A stretch of DNA of 64,000 bases from CBDCNH01 sp965219015 (GCA_965219015.1 CBDCNH010000011.1:744001-808000); one strand, 5' to 3'. Shown: positions 36,273-45,283, counted from the first letter of the stretch. The notes: generated from the letters alone by a model not told the origin. Translations and numbers: made by a program.

Positions 36273-36667
36273 GGTGGGCGCTGGTGCTCGCGGCACTCAC
36301 GGGCCCGGTCCATGCCGACGACGCCGCCACCGTCGCGGCCTGCGTCGCCGCCGCCCCCGAGGCGGCGGGCGCCTGCGTCGGGCGGCTGACGCGGGCCTGC
36401 ACCGACGAGGCCCGCGAGGAGGCGGCCGTCGAGGTGCCGGCCTGCATCGAGCGCGAGCTCGACGCCTGGGCCGCCTGGCTCGCGACGCTGGGGCCGCCCG
36501 AGGACGACGCCGCGCACCGCGCCTTCGTGGCCCGGCGCGAGGCGGAATGTACCGTGCCGCGCCGCGTCGACGCGCTGCCGCTCGAGTTCTCGGTGACGAT
36601 CACGCTTGCCTGCCGGCGCAACTACACCGCCGCCGAGGCGATCGCGCGAGCGGGGGCGCGGCCGTGA
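36269..36667 (+). CDS. Small secreted Cys-rich protein, possibly LprI/DUF1311-like
   Basis: 132 residues from the ATG overlapping the aminotransferase stop. An N-terminal signal peptide is visible (MRWALVLAALTGPVHADD, cleavage after HA). The mature part has paired cysteines and the pattern HRAFVARREAEC...LACRRNYTAAEA, which loosely matches lysozyme-inhibitor LprI-like proteins. The match is weak, so treat as a periplasmic protein of unknown role. Confidence 0.65.
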   Translation: MRWALVLAALTGPVHADDAATVAACVAAAPEAAGACVGRLTRACTDEAREEAAVEVPACIERELDAWAAWLATLGPPEDDAAHRAFVARREAECTVPRRVDALPLEFSVTITLACRRNYTAAEAIARAGARP

Positions 36668-36741
36668 ACGCCCGGCTCAATCGTATGAACCCGGACGCCG
36701 GGTTCGGAGTTGAGAGCGTGCAATTCATCCTGGAGGCGAAC

Positions 36742-36948
36742 ATGACCATCCCCCATCCCGACAAACTTCGCCCTGCGCGTGCCGCTCCCATGCTTCTGCT
36801 CCTTGCGCTCGGTGCGGTCAGCGCCTGCGCGCCGGTCGCCATCGGCGCGGGGCTCGGCGCCGCGACCGCCGATCAGACCGACGGCAGCGTCCGCAAGGGG
36901 GCCGCGACCGGCGGCGTCCTCGGCGCGGGTGCGGCGCTGGCGCTCTGA
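36742..36948 (+). CDS. Small lipoprotein
   Basis: 68 residues. ATG 36742 follows GGAGG at the right spacing. Signal peptide LLLLALGAVSAC ends in a lipobox-type LGAVSAC with Cys30 as the lipidated residue; the mature part is short, Gly/Ala-rich (IGAGLGAATADQ, ATGGVLGAGAALAL) and resembles glycine-zipper entericidin-like proteins. Likely membrane-anchored, function unknown. Lies just before nuoA. Confidence 0.75.
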   Translation: MTIPHPDKLRPARAAPMLLLLALGAVSACAPVAIGAGLGAATADQTDGSVRKGAATGGVLGAGAALAL

Positions 36949-37010
36949 CCAGTGCGTTGACCGGCCACCGGCCGCGGCTTAGATAGTCGCGAGCCACAGC
37001 CGAGGTCGCC

Positions 37011-37376
37011 ATGGACATCCTTCTGCGGGACTACCTGCCAATCATCATCTTCTTCGGCCTCGCGACAGGGCTCGGGCTGGTGCTCCTCCTCGCCGCCGCC
37101 GTGGTCGCGGTCCGCAACCCCGACCCTGAGAAGCTTTCCGCCTACGAGTGCGGCTTCAACGCCTTCGACGACGCGCGGATGAAGTTCGACGTGCGGTTCT
37201 ATCTCGTGTCGATCCTTTTCATCATCTTCGACCTCGAGGTCGCGTTCCTGTTCCCCTGGGCCGTCGCGTTCGGCCCGATGAGCATGGCCGGCTTCTGGGC
37301 GATGATGGTCTTCCTCGGCGTCCTGACCATCGGCTTCGCCTACGAGTGGAAGAAGGGCGCGCTCGAGTGGGAGTGA
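37011..37376 (+). CDS. nuoA: NADH-quinone oxidoreductase subunit A
   Basis: 121-residue membrane subunit of respiratory complex I. Three helices and the invariant YECGFNAFDDARMKFDVRFY loop plus FAYEWKKGALEWE C-terminus match Rhodobacterales NuoA closely. nuoB should follow within a few bases, but here the reading frame is followed by non-coding sequence and a gene relic. nuoA is therefore cut off from the rest of its operon in this window. Confidence 0.95.
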   Translation: MDILLRDYLPIIIFFGLATGLGLVLLLAAAVVAVRNPDPEKLSAYECGFNAFDDARMKFDVRFYLVSILFIIFDLEVAFLFPWAVAFGPMSMAGFWAMMVFLGVLTIGFAYEWKKGALEWE

Positions 37377-37800
37377 GCCGTGCCGGCGGCTCGGGCCGAG
37401 GCCAATTCGCCTGACGGATTGCGTCGCCCGCCGCTGCCCGCGGATCGCCGGCGCATTTTATGCGTCAGGCGGCGAATGGGCGACCGGACGGTAAGACGCT
37501 AGCCGCCGTCGCCTTCGATGGATCGCGCCGTATATTTTTCCATGCGCTTCGTCTGACGTCTGTGCTCACGAGTGCGACCGGGAGCGTGGTGCAGTAAAAC
37601 GTGACTGACTGCGAACCCGGAGCGGTTACCCCGATGACCATCGTCGAGACCATGGTGTAAAGCGAGGCCGACGGGAGACGGGTCGCGGCGTCGCCTCCGT
37701 TCCGCCGAGATCGGGCACCCCCAGCCGATGCTTCTTACGGCCTATCCGCATCGCCACAACGGGGCTGCGGGCGCAAACGCGGCCTCCACGTCGAAGTGCC
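37377..37800. other. Junction region after nuoA
   Basis: About 420 bases with no supportable gene. Base composition falls compared with the preceding genes, with AT-containing stretches around 37530-37545. nuoB is absent. It separates the core genes from the relic-rich right part and is the probable breakpoint of a rearrangement or island insertion. Confidence 0.6.
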
Positions 37801-38515
37801 TCGATCAGTCGAGATCAGTCTCCGATCGACCGCGTAATCTTGCAGGCGCAGCTTGCGGCGGCGCGGCTGGGCTTGCCGGCCAACCGGATGACGTTCGCGT
37901 GTGGCAGCAGCCTGCCACCGAGCACCCCAGCGTCGCAGACCGTCTCGATCGCGGGGGCGATCATCGCGGCGGCGGACGCGCTGACCCACGGCCTGCTGAC
38001 CCTCGCTGGCAACAAATCTCCACTCGCCGGGCTCGCGGCGTCGCAGGTGGAGAGGCGGGATGGCGGCCTCAGAGCGCGCGAGATGCCGCGCCGGACGCCG
38101 CGACCTGGCACCGGAGGCGCAGGGTTCCGCGCCCACCGGGATGCCGCAACGGCCCATGCATTCCGACGCGGCGCATTGCTGCGAGGTTGGCGTCAGCGCG
38201 GTGACGGGCGAGGTTCGGGTCCGTCGGATCGTCGGCACCTTCGATTGCGGACGCATCCTGAACGCCAGATTGGCGACGAGCCAGTCCAGGGGCGGCATCA
38301 TCACGGGGCTCGGGCTGGCGCTGATGGAGGCGACCCTGTTCGACGGACGCACGGGCCGGATCGCCGACCCGTCCCTCGCCGCTTATCCCGTTCCCGTCCA
38401 GATGGGCGTTGCCGAGATCGACGTGAGATAAACCGACCTCCCGGACCTGCACTGCCCGCTGGCATATTTTGCGAACCGTCCCGTCGGCGAGGCCTTCCGG
38501 GACGCGGCATCTTAG
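37801..38515 (+). pseudogene. Relic of a xanthine dehydrogenase-family molybdopterin subunit
   Basis: Remnant of the large, molybdenum-cofactor-binding subunit of the XDH/aldehyde oxidoreductase family. A first segment (from about 37815) reads LGLPANRMTFACGSSLPP and SQTVSIAGAIIAAADAL. After a frameshift and apparent deletion near 38060-38120, the C-terminal segment GEVRVRRIVGTFDCGRILNA, GGIITGLGLALMEATLFDG and YPVPVQMGVAEIDVR follows and then hits a stop at 38429-38431; DLPDLHCPL-like sequence continues beyond it. Family proteins exceed 700 residues, so most of the gene is gone. Confidence 0.78.
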
Positions 38516-39261
38516 TTCATCACCGACCCGCCATCGACGGCCAAGACCTGACCAGTCATGAAATCGCTGTCGGCCGAGAGCAGAAAGGCGATGGCGCCGT
38601 CGAGATCCTCGGGCGTCTGGACGCGCGGCAGGCATCGCGAGGCGATCGACATCGCGTTCATGCTCTCCGTTATCTCGCCCCAGTCGCGCACGCCCTCGCT
38701 CAGCGTGAAGCCCGGCGAGACGCAATTGACGCAGATGCCGTCCCGTCCGGCCTCCCGCGCGACGACCCGGGTGAGAGCGATGACCGCCCCTTTGGTTGCG
38801 GTGTAGTGCAGCATTCCGGGCGAGCCCTTGAAGAAGGTGCCCGACGCGATGTTTACGATCTTGCCGTAGCCTTGCGCGCGCATCGCCGGCATCACCGCCC
38901 GGCAGCACTCGAAGGTTCCGCGGACATTGACCTTGAACACGCGGTCGAACTCGTCCGACGGAATCTCCTCGAACGGCCGATGCTTGAGCGACGCGAAGAT
39001 CGCGGCGTTGTTGACGAGGCCGTCGATCCGGCCGAACCGCTCCCGCACCGCGGCGACGAACGCCTCGACAGACGCACGCTCGGACACGTCGCAGGTCGCG
39101 CCCCAGGCGGCGGCGCCGATTTGAGAGACGATGTCTGACGGATCGACAACGTCGCAGATCGCGACGTTCGCTCCCTCGGCGGCCAGAGACCGGGCGTAGG
39201 CGGCGCCGATGCCCTGCGCGGCACCGGTCACGATGATAGTCCTGTCCTTCAGTCTTGCCAT
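38512..39261 (-). CDS. Short-chain dehydrogenase/reductase
   Basis: Classical SDR of 249 residues: cofactor motif TGAAQGIG (12-19), NNAA (84-87), catalytic S140, Y153 and K157 (YTATK), and C-terminal DGGSVMN. D37 after the second strand (ICDVVD) favours NAD. Substrate unknown. Likely in a unit with the amidohydrolase, TAXI-TRAP permease and binding protein upstream (43319 to 38512). Confidence 0.88.
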   Translation of the reverse strand: MARLKDRTIIVTGAAQGIGAAYARSLAAEGANVAICDVVDPSDIVSQIGAAAWGATCDVSERASVEAFVAAVRERFGRIDGLVNNAAIFASLKHRPFEEIPSDEFDRVFKVNVRGTFECCRAVMPAMRAQGYGKIVNIASGTFFKGSPGMLHYTATKGAVIALTRVVAREAGRDGICVNCVSPGFTLSEGVRDWGEITESMNAMSIASRCLPRVQTPEDLDGAIAFLLSADSDFMTGQVLAVDGGSVMN

Positions 39262-39325
39262 GTCAGCCTTCCTCTCTCGCGGGTTCGGTGGCCGGCGGCG
39301 GTGGCCGGAAGCGTCGGACCACCGC

Positions 39326-40318
39326 TCACCCCTGCATGTTCAGAAGACGCAGGGCATTGCCGCTCAGGATCTTTTCGCGGTCGCCAGGTGCCAGATCGAG
39401 CGTGTCCAGCGCGTCGAACGTCTTGCGGACCGGAGCGAAGGGGGCGTCAGTCGCGAAGACGACGTGATCGGCTCCGAAAAACTTCAGCCCCGACGGCAGG
39501 CCCGACGTGCCGCCGAACATCGCGGTGTCGCCGTAGAACATGTGGAAGTAATCGAGATGAGGCCGCTTCAGCGAGCTCAAGACCTCGCTGTAATCCTCAT
39601 CGGCGGTCCGGCTGCCGAGAAAGTCCATACCCGGCCCGATCCGGCCGTCGAAGAAGGGTATCATGCCGCCGAGGTGATGGGTGACGATCTTGATATCCGG
39701 ATGCCGGTCGAAGACCCCGGAAAACACCAGCCGCGCCATCGCGACGGAGGTCTCGTAGGGCCAGCCGAAGCACCAGAACATCTCGTAGCGCGACCGTGTC
39801 TCCGCCGCGTAATCGGAGCGGGCCGCGGTCCGCGCCGGATGCAGCCAGATCGGCAGGTCGTGCTCCGCCATCTCCGCGAAAATCGGCCGAAACTCCGGAT
39901 CGTCGAGTGGCCGGCCGACGACGTTGGTATAGATCTGGACGCCTTTCGCCCCGAGTTCGGTCACCGCGCGGCGCGCTTCGGTCACGGCGGCGTCCACATC
40001 GGTCATCGCCACGGTCGCGACGAAGGCCGGGAACCGGTCGGGATGCCGCGCCACGATCCCGGCCATCTCGTCATTGGCGAGACGTGCGAGGTCCGTGGCA
40101 TCGGCCGGGCCGACAACTTCCTCCAGAACGGGATGGGGAAGCGCGATGACCTGGAGATAATCCTCCAGCACGTCCATGTCTCGGAAGCGCGCGTCGAGAT
40201 CGAGGACGGCGGGCACTCCCTTCATCCGCGCGGCCAACGCTCCGAGGCCCCCGGAACGGCCGGTGAACGCGTCGAAGAACTTCTGCGGATAGAGATGGGT
40301 GTAGATGTCGAGGATCAT
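39326..40318 (-). CDS. Amidohydrolase family 2 (ACMSD/decarboxylase-type) protein
   Basis: 330 residues from ATG 40318, overlapping the permease stop (ATGA). TIM-barrel metal-site marks: DIYTHLYP at the N-terminus, IWLHPAR, IVTHHLGGMIPFFDGRI and FATDAPFAP. The first His of the usual HxH motif is Tyr6 here, His8 being kept, a substitution seen in some ACMSD-like groups that may alter metal binding. Relatives decarboxylate aromatic or muconate-type acids (gamma-resorcylate, ACMS) or hydrolyse C-C or lactone bonds. Linked to acid uptake by operon position. Confidence 0.82.
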   Translation of the reverse strand: MILDIYTHLYPQKFFDAFTGRSGGLGALAARMKGVPAVLDLDARFRDMDVLEDYLQVIALPHPVLEEVVGPADATDLARLANDEMAGIVARHPDRFPAFVATVAMTDVDAAVTEARRAVTELGAKGVQIYTNVVGRPLDDPEFRPIFAEMAEHDLPIWLHPARTAARSDYAAETRSRYEMFWCFGWPYETSVAMARLVFSGVFDRHPDIKIVTHHLGGMIPFFDGRIGPGMDFLGSRTADEDYSEVLSSLKRPHLDYFHMFYGDTAMFGGTSGLPSGLKFFGADHVVFATDAPFAPVRKTFDALDTLDLAPGDREKILSGNALRLLNMQG

Positions 40319-42285
40319 GAAAACTCCTTGAGCTGTCCGCCGGTCGCCTCGCGGCGGCTTCGGTCGAAACCGACGAGCGCCGCCCCGAGTGCTAGGCCAG
40401 CGAGGTTGGCGATATAGCTCCAGTCGAACATCGCGACCGGCAGAAGGAGGCCGGCGCCCGCCACGACATAGGCCGCCCGCACGGGCCCGGCGATCGGCCG
40501 CAGGCTGTAGCCGGTGAGGCCCGCGGCAACCAGCCAGACAGCGGCGAGCCCCGAGACGACATCCACGGCCGTCTCGACCGGGCCCGCGGCAAGCAGAAGC
40601 GACGGCGCGTAGACGAAGAGGAACGGGATCAAGAATGCCGACCAGCCGAAGCGCATCGCGGCGAAGCCGGTTCGCATCGGATTGGATTTCGCGATCGTGG
40701 CTGCGGCGAAGGCGCCCATGGCGACGGGCGGCGTGATCATCGACAGCATTCCGTAGTAGAAGATGAAGAGGTGCGCCGCGAGCGGGTCGATGCCGACCTG
40801 CACGAGCGCGGGGGCGACGAGTGTGGCGAGCAGGATGTAGACTCCCACCGTCGGCATCCCCATGCCGAGCACGATCGACACGCCGCCGGTCAGAAACAGC
40901 AGCCCGAGCATGCTGCCCCCAGCCAGCGCGACCAGCGACAGCGCGAGCGTGAAGCTCAGTCCCGAGACGTTGAGCACGCCGATGACGATGCCGGCAAGCG
41001 GCGCGATCATCAGGATGTCGAGCAGGCCGAGCCCGGTGGAGGTCGCGATCTCGAGGATGCTCCGGGCTCCGAGCCGCGTGCCGCGGTAGCCGAAAGCGAG
41101 GCCGCTCAAGACCACCGCGAGGGTGGCGTAGAGCGCGGCCAGGTCGAGCGGAACGCCGAGCCAGAAGATGCCGGCGATCAGGATGACGAAGGGAACGAGG
41201 ACGTACCAGCCGGCGCGCATCACCACGCCGGCGCGCGGGATGTCCTCCTTCGGAACGCGGGCGATGCCGTGGCGGGCGGCCTCGAGGTCCACCTGGATGA
41301 AGAGGGCGGCGAAATAGAACAAGGATGGGATCAGCGCCGCGAGGGCGACCGCGCCGTAGGAGAGTTGCAGGAACTCCGCGATCAGGAACGCGGCAACGCC
41401 CATCACCGGCGGCATCAGCTGACCGCCCGTCGAGGCGACCGCCTCGACCGCGCCGGCGACATGGGCGCGGTAGCCGGCGCGCTTCATCATCGGAATGGTC
41501 AGCACGCCGGTCGAGACGACGTTGGCCACGGCGCTGCCCGATATGGTGCCGAAGAGCGCGGAAGCGATGATCGCGATCTTCGCCTGACCGCCGCGATAGC
41601 GCCCCATCAGCGTCATTGCGATGTCGGTGAAGAACTCCGATCCGCCCGAAAGCAGAAGCGCCTGACCGAACAGGATGAAGGCTACCGCGACCGTCACCAC
41701 GATCATGGTCGGCGTGCCGAGGATCGCGCTGGTGTTCCAGGTCAGGTACCAGACCAGGCTTTCGGCCGAGACCCTGCGGCCGGTGAGGTCGCCGGGCAGG
41801 AGCCAGGCCGTGAGTCCGAGGATCAGGAACGCGACGGCGACCAGCATGATCGACAGGCCGGCGGTCCGCCGCGCGCCTTCCAGCAGGAGCGCGATCAGGA
41901 TGCAGGAGGCGGCGATGCCCGAGGGGATCTTGAGCGAGGAGATTGAGAATTGCGGGAAGTTCCACGCGACGAAGAGACAGACGGCGAAACCGAGCGCCGC
42001 GAACGCGATGTCATGCCACGGCACCGGCGCGCTGCGTTCCCGGCCGCCGCGGGCCGGAACGTGGAGGTAGACGAGGGCCAGCGCGATCCCGACCATGATG
42101 GCGCCGAACTGCTCGGGATAAAGCACGATGCCGAGCCGCCGTGTCAGATTGGCTGCCCAGATGATCGTTCCAACCGGAAGGGCCGCCGCCAGAAGCCTGA
42201 CCAGCCAGCGATGCGCCGGTCCGGGCCGCCAATCGGTGGCTCGCAGCGCGGTTTCCTGCAATGCGTCGGGCGAGGGGACGGCCAT
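40315..42285 (-). CDS. TAXI-type TRAP transporter fused permease
   Basis: 656-residue membrane protein joining the small (DctQ-like) and large (DctM-like) TRAP permease parts, as is usual for TAXI systems. ATG 42285 (MAVPSPDALQ) is chosen; a longer reading would extend into the binding-protein spacer. The DctM part has SALFGTISGSAVANVVSTG, STGGQLMPPVMGVAAF, GMGMPTVGVYILLATL and MITPPVAMGAFAAA. Uptake of an organic acid is driven by an ion gradient with the binding protein encoded just upstream. Confidence 0.92.
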   Translation of the reverse strand: MAVPSPDALQETALRATDWRPGPAHRWLVRLLAAALPVGTIIWAANLTRRLGIVLYPEQFGAIMVGIALALVYLHVPARGGRERSAPVPWHDIAFAALGFAVCLFVAWNFPQFSISSLKIPSGIAASCILIALLLEGARRTAGLSIMLVAVAFLILGLTAWLLPGDLTGRRVSAESLVWYLTWNTSAILGTPTMIVVTVAVAFILFGQALLLSGGSEFFTDIAMTLMGRYRGGQAKIAIIASALFGTISGSAVANVVSTGVLTIPMMKRAGYRAHVAGAVEAVASTGGQLMPPVMGVAAFLIAEFLQLSYGAVALAALIPSLFYFAALFIQVDLEAARHGIARVPKEDIPRAGVVMRAGWYVLVPFVILIAGIFWLGVPLDLAALYATLAVVLSGLAFGYRGTRLGARSILEIATSTGLGLLDILMIAPLAGIVIGVLNVSGLSFTLALSLVALAGGSMLGLLFLTGGVSIVLGMGMPTVGVYILLATLVAPALVQVGIDPLAAHLFIFYYGMLSMITPPVAMGAFAAATIAKSNPMRTGFAAMRFGWSAFLIPFLFVYAPSLLLAAGPVETAVDVVSGLAAVWLVAAGLTGYSLRPIAGPVRAAYVVAGAGLLLPVAMFDWSYIANLAGLALGAALVGFDRSRREATGGQLKEFS

Positions 42286-42362
42286 GCGACATACCTTCGG
42301 GAGAACGATGCGGTGCGGCAGCCCGAAGGAGTCCGGGCCACCGCGCGATCCAATCGAACCGT

Positions 42363-43319
42363 TCAGCCTTCGGGCGGCCACAGGCCCGCGTCCCGGTAAT
42401 ACGCGACGGCGCCAGGGTGGTAGGTCACACCCTGCAATTCGGCCGCCATGTCCGCCGGCACAAACCGCTTCATCGCGGCGAAGCTCTCGGCGAGCGCCTG
42501 CGGATTGTCGTGGATCGACCGGGTGATCTTCGCGACCGCGTCGTCCGGCACCGCCTCGGTGCAGAACACCATCAGATCGACCGAGAGCGTGTTCGTCGGC
42601 TCTACGATCTGTGCTGCGCCCTGGCCCGGCTGCAACAGGGTGAAGCGCGCTCCGGGCAGGTTCCTCTCCAGGATCGCGCGGGTCTCGTCGGTAGCCTCGA
42701 CGGGAAGCGCGCGCAGGCCGCCGACCGAACTGTCGATCTCGAGCACCTTGGCCGTGCCGACGGAGAACACGAACACGTCGTTGCGACCGGCGGAGAAGTC
42801 GTCCGCCGCCTGCGTGATGCTTGGAGCGGCAATTGTCTCGACGTCGTCGCGCGTCAGACCGGCGATGTCGAGAAAGGTCTTGTAGTAGAAGTCGATGGCC
42901 GGTTGCGCGTTCAACTCGCCCGGAACGCGCTTGCCCCGGAGGTCGGAAAGGCTCTCGATATCGCTATCGGCCTTGACGTATATCGCCACGAGCGAAGGAA
43001 GGACGGCCGCAACCGCGCGCAGCGCCGGGTGGGACCCTTCCGCCTCGTAATAGGCGCCGCCGCCGACATAATATGCGAGGTCGTAGGCGGTCGCGATCCC
43101 GCATTCCGCTTCACCACCGGCCACAGCCGGCATGACCGCGCCGCCGGATGGAACGACGATCATCCGGAGGTCGGTCGTGTCGTTCACGACCTTGGCGATG
43201 GCCGAGCCCACGGAATGGCCGAGCCCGCCCGGGTTGCTGGTCGAAAGCGTCAGGACCTGGGCCTGCGCACCGGCCGCGAATACGCCGAGCGCGAGCGCGC
43301 CCGCTGCAATCATTTGCAT
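42363..43319 (-). CDS. TAXI-family TRAP transporter substrate-binding protein
   Basis: 318 residues from ATG 43319, which follows AAGGGAG at 7 bases. Signal peptide to about residue 21 (AAGAQA). TAXI hallmarks: LTLSTSNPGGLGHSVGSAIAKVV and ECGIATAYDLAYYVGGGAYY, with LRAVAAVLPSLVAIYVKADSDI. Captures the periplasmic ligand for the fused permease 77 bases downstream. Divergent from the extradiol dioxygenase gene. Confidence 0.92.
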   Translation of the reverse strand: MQMIAAGALALGVFAAGAQAQVLTLSTSNPGGLGHSVGSAIAKVVNDTTDLRMIVVPSGGAVMPAVAGGEAECGIATAYDLAYYVGGGAYYEAEGSHPALRAVAAVLPSLVAIYVKADSDIESLSDLRGKRVPGELNAQPAIDFYYKTFLDIAGLTRDDVETIAAPSITQAADDFSAGRNDVFVFSVGTAKVLEIDSSVGGLRALPVEATDETRAILERNLPGARFTLLQPGQGAAQIVEPTNTLSVDLMVFCTEAVPDDAVAKITRSIHDNPQALAESFAAMKRFVPADMAAELQGVTYHPGAVAYYRDAGLWPPEG

Positions 43320-43638
43320 CTGATATCTCCCTTCATTGCCCGAGGCACACGGCGCTTGCCCGTCATGCCCGGATCGTCCCTCCCGGCCTTTGGCTGCTGG
43401 ATCGGTCCGTACACCGGCACCCACCGACTGCGGCTCATCCCTCGTCTCGCCTCCGTCAGGTGCAACAGGCTGAAGCTGGGGTCAGTGTCGGGCGAACGGG
43501 AAGAAGCCGCAGAGCCTTCAGTCTAGCGACAAAATCAACCACGCCAACAAAAAAGAGTATTTTTTGCTGAAATGTGGATTATAGGGGTGAGGCGATCCTC
43601 CTTAAGGAGAGGGCGCCCAGACGGAGAGGGAGGAGACT
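43320..43638. other. Divergent promoter region, AT-rich core
   Basis: About 320 bases between the TAXI binding protein and the dioxygenase. Much of the part beside the binding protein is GC-rich and holds nothing I can name; 43530-43590 is strikingly AT-rich for this window and contains the inverted repeat at 43545-43569. A strong ribosome site (GGAGAGGGAGGAG) precedes the dioxygenase ATG. Confidence 0.6.
43545..43569. promoter_or_regulatory. Inverted repeat, candidate operator
   Basis: CAACAAAAAA, spacer GAGTA, TTTTTTGCTG: arms match at 9 of 10 positions. It lies 70 bases before the dioxygenase start in the divergent region shared with the TAXI transporter. Likely a binding site for one of the island regulators (the nearby GntR is a candidate) or a DNA-bending promoter element. 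Confidence 0.45.
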
Positions 43639-44535
43639 ATGAGGAAAGCGTTCGACCCGCGCGTCTTTCAGCTTGGCTACGTCGCGCTCGGCGTGACCGA
43701 CATGCAGCGCTCGCGCGCGCATTACGTTGACGTGATGGGCCTCGCCGAGACCGATCGGGACCGGGATGCGGCCTATCTCTCGGTCGGGGCCGCGCATCAC
43801 GATATCGTCCTGCGACCGGCGGACGAGAAGTCGTTCCTGCATCTCGGCTATCAATTGAGGGTGGATACCGATCTGGCGTCCTTCGCTCGGGAGGTCGAGG
43901 ACTTCGGGCTTCCCGCCGAACGCAAGTCCGACAGCCAGCCCGGCATATCCGACCTCGTCGAGGTCGAGGCGCCGGGCGGCAACCTGTTCCAGTTCTATGC
44001 CGAAACGAGCGCGGCCGGTCCCGGCTTCCCGAACCGGGGCATCGCGCCGCTGCGCCTCGGGCATGTCGCGGTGGTCACACCGGAGGCCGCGAAGCTCCGC
44101 AGGTTCTACGAGGATTTCCTGGGCTTCCACTATACAGACGACATCGGCGGCGTCGCGACGTTCATGACCTGCAACCGCGACCACCACGTCGTCAACGTGG
44201 TCGGCCTTCCGGACTCGCGGCTGCATCATATCGCCTTCGAGCTTGCCGACAACGGCGACCACATGAAGGCGGCGGACGTTCTCGGCTCGTCCGGTCAGCC
44301 GACGCTGTGGGGGCCGTCGCGGCATCACGCCGGCCACAACCTCGCGTCGTATCATTACGATCCGGATCGGGTGATGATCGAGCTCTACACGCAGATGGAC
44401 GTCTATGTGCCGGCTCTCGGCGCCAACGAGCCGCGCCCGTGGCACTCCGAGACGCCGATGCGCCCCAAGAGCTGGAAGCCCGAGCAGATGACCTTCTGGG
44501 AGACGGCCTACGGGTTCGACCTCGTGGCAGCCTGA
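43639..44535 (+). CDS. Two-domain type I extradiol ring-cleavage dioxygenase
   Basis: 298 residues made of two VOC modules (about 10-130 and 138-265). The second has the 2-His-1-carboxylate iron site: H142 (LGHVAVV), H196/H197 (LHHIAF) and E248 (VMIELY). H229/H230-region GPSRHHAGHN and Y240 (SYHYDPD) correspond to the conserved acid/base residues of catechol 2,3-dioxygenase and homoprotocatechuate 2,3-dioxygenase. Expected to cleave a catechol-type ring next to the diol. It is a single gene on the plus strand, convergent with the GntR gene. Confidence 0.88.
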   Translation: MRKAFDPRVFQLGYVALGVTDMQRSRAHYVDVMGLAETDRDRDAAYLSVGAAHHDIVLRPADEKSFLHLGYQLRVDTDLASFAREVEDFGLPAERKSDSQPGISDLVEVEAPGGNLFQFYAETSAAGPGFPNRGIAPLRLGHVAVVTPEAAKLRRFYEDFLGFHYTDDIGGVATFMTCNRDHHVVNVVGLPDSRLHHIAFELADNGDHMKAADVLGSSGQPTLWGPSRHHAGHNLASYHYDPDRVMIELYTQMDVYVPALGANEPRPWHSETPMRPKSWKPEQMTFWETAYGFDLVAA

Positions 44536-44569
44536 CGTCGTTGTCGCAGAGAGCGCGGTCGATGCCGGT

Positions 44570-45268
44570 TCAGACGCTCCCGGTCGTCGCATCTTCGGAG
44601 AACGGAAGGCCAGAGCCCAGCAGGATTTTCGTGGTTTGTTGCAGGTGGCAAGCGAGCGAGGCGCAGGCGGTTCCAGCGTCACGCGCGAGGGTCGCGGTGA
44701 CGATCTCCGCATGCTCGCCTGCTATGTCGCGGGCGGTCTCGTCCACCGGGCCGGACAATCGGCGGTAGCGTTCGGACTGGACGTAGAGCTGTTCGCGCAG
44801 TCGCAGCCACCAGCCGTTTGGGCAGGCCGAGACGAGTTCGCGGTGAAAGAGCTCGTGCAGGCGATGAAACTCGGCGGCCTGCACGCTGCCGGCCTTGGTC
44901 TGTGCGCCCGTCACGGCCGCGAGCCGATGCCGGATGGATAGGACCCGGGCCTCCCAATCGATGTCCCCTTCTGCGATCGCTCCCCTCAGGCAGCGCGTCT
45001 CGATCTCGACGCGGACCTCGGTCAGATCGACCAGATCCTTCCGCGAGACCGGCGCGACGGCGAACCCCTTCTGAGGCATGGCCACGACCAGGCCATCGGC
45101 GGTAAGCCGGGACAGCGCCTCGCGCACCGCGCCCGAACTCGCGTTGAGGGCCTTGCAAAGCGTCTCGATACGCAGCTTCTCCCCGGGCAAAAATCGGACC
45201 TGCACGATCGCGCCGCGGAGATCTTCGTAGGTCTGCGCCGTCCGGCTCTTCAAGGTGAGATCATTCAC
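44570..45268 (-). CDS. GntR-family (FadR/FCD) transcriptional regulator
   Basis: 232 residues from GTG 45268, which follows GGGAGAG at 8 bases; an upstream GTG/ATG at 45298/45289 would run through the palindrome and is less likely. Winged HTH at about 10-75 (ETLCKALNASSGAVREALSRL), then an FCD ligand-binding helical domain with HRLHELFHRELV and a GEHAEIVTATLARD metal-type motif. Divergent from the FAH-type hydrolase gene, with a candidate operator between them. Such regulators usually sense a pathway acid. Confidence 0.9.
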   Translation of the reverse strand: MNDLTLKSRTAQTYEDLRGAIVQVRFLPGEKLRIETLCKALNASSGAVREALSRLTADGLVVAMPQKGFAVAPVSRKDLVDLTEVRVEIETRCLRGAIAEGDIDWEARVLSIRHRLAAVTGAQTKAGSVQAAEFHRLHELFHRELVSACPNGWWLRLREQLYVQSERYRRLSGPVDETARDIAGEHAEIVTATLARDAGTACASLACHLQQTTKILLGSGLPFSEDATTGSV

Positions 45269-45283
45269 GGACGCTGCTCTCCC

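Noticed and set aside
37735..38352. Minus-strand frames opposite the XDH relic
   Set aside because: No motifs, while the plus strand shows recognisable collinear XDH segments.
40771..41946. Long plus-strand frame antisense to the TAXI-TRAP permease
   Set aside because: Highly charged GC-driven shadow; the opposite strand encodes a complete TRAP permease.
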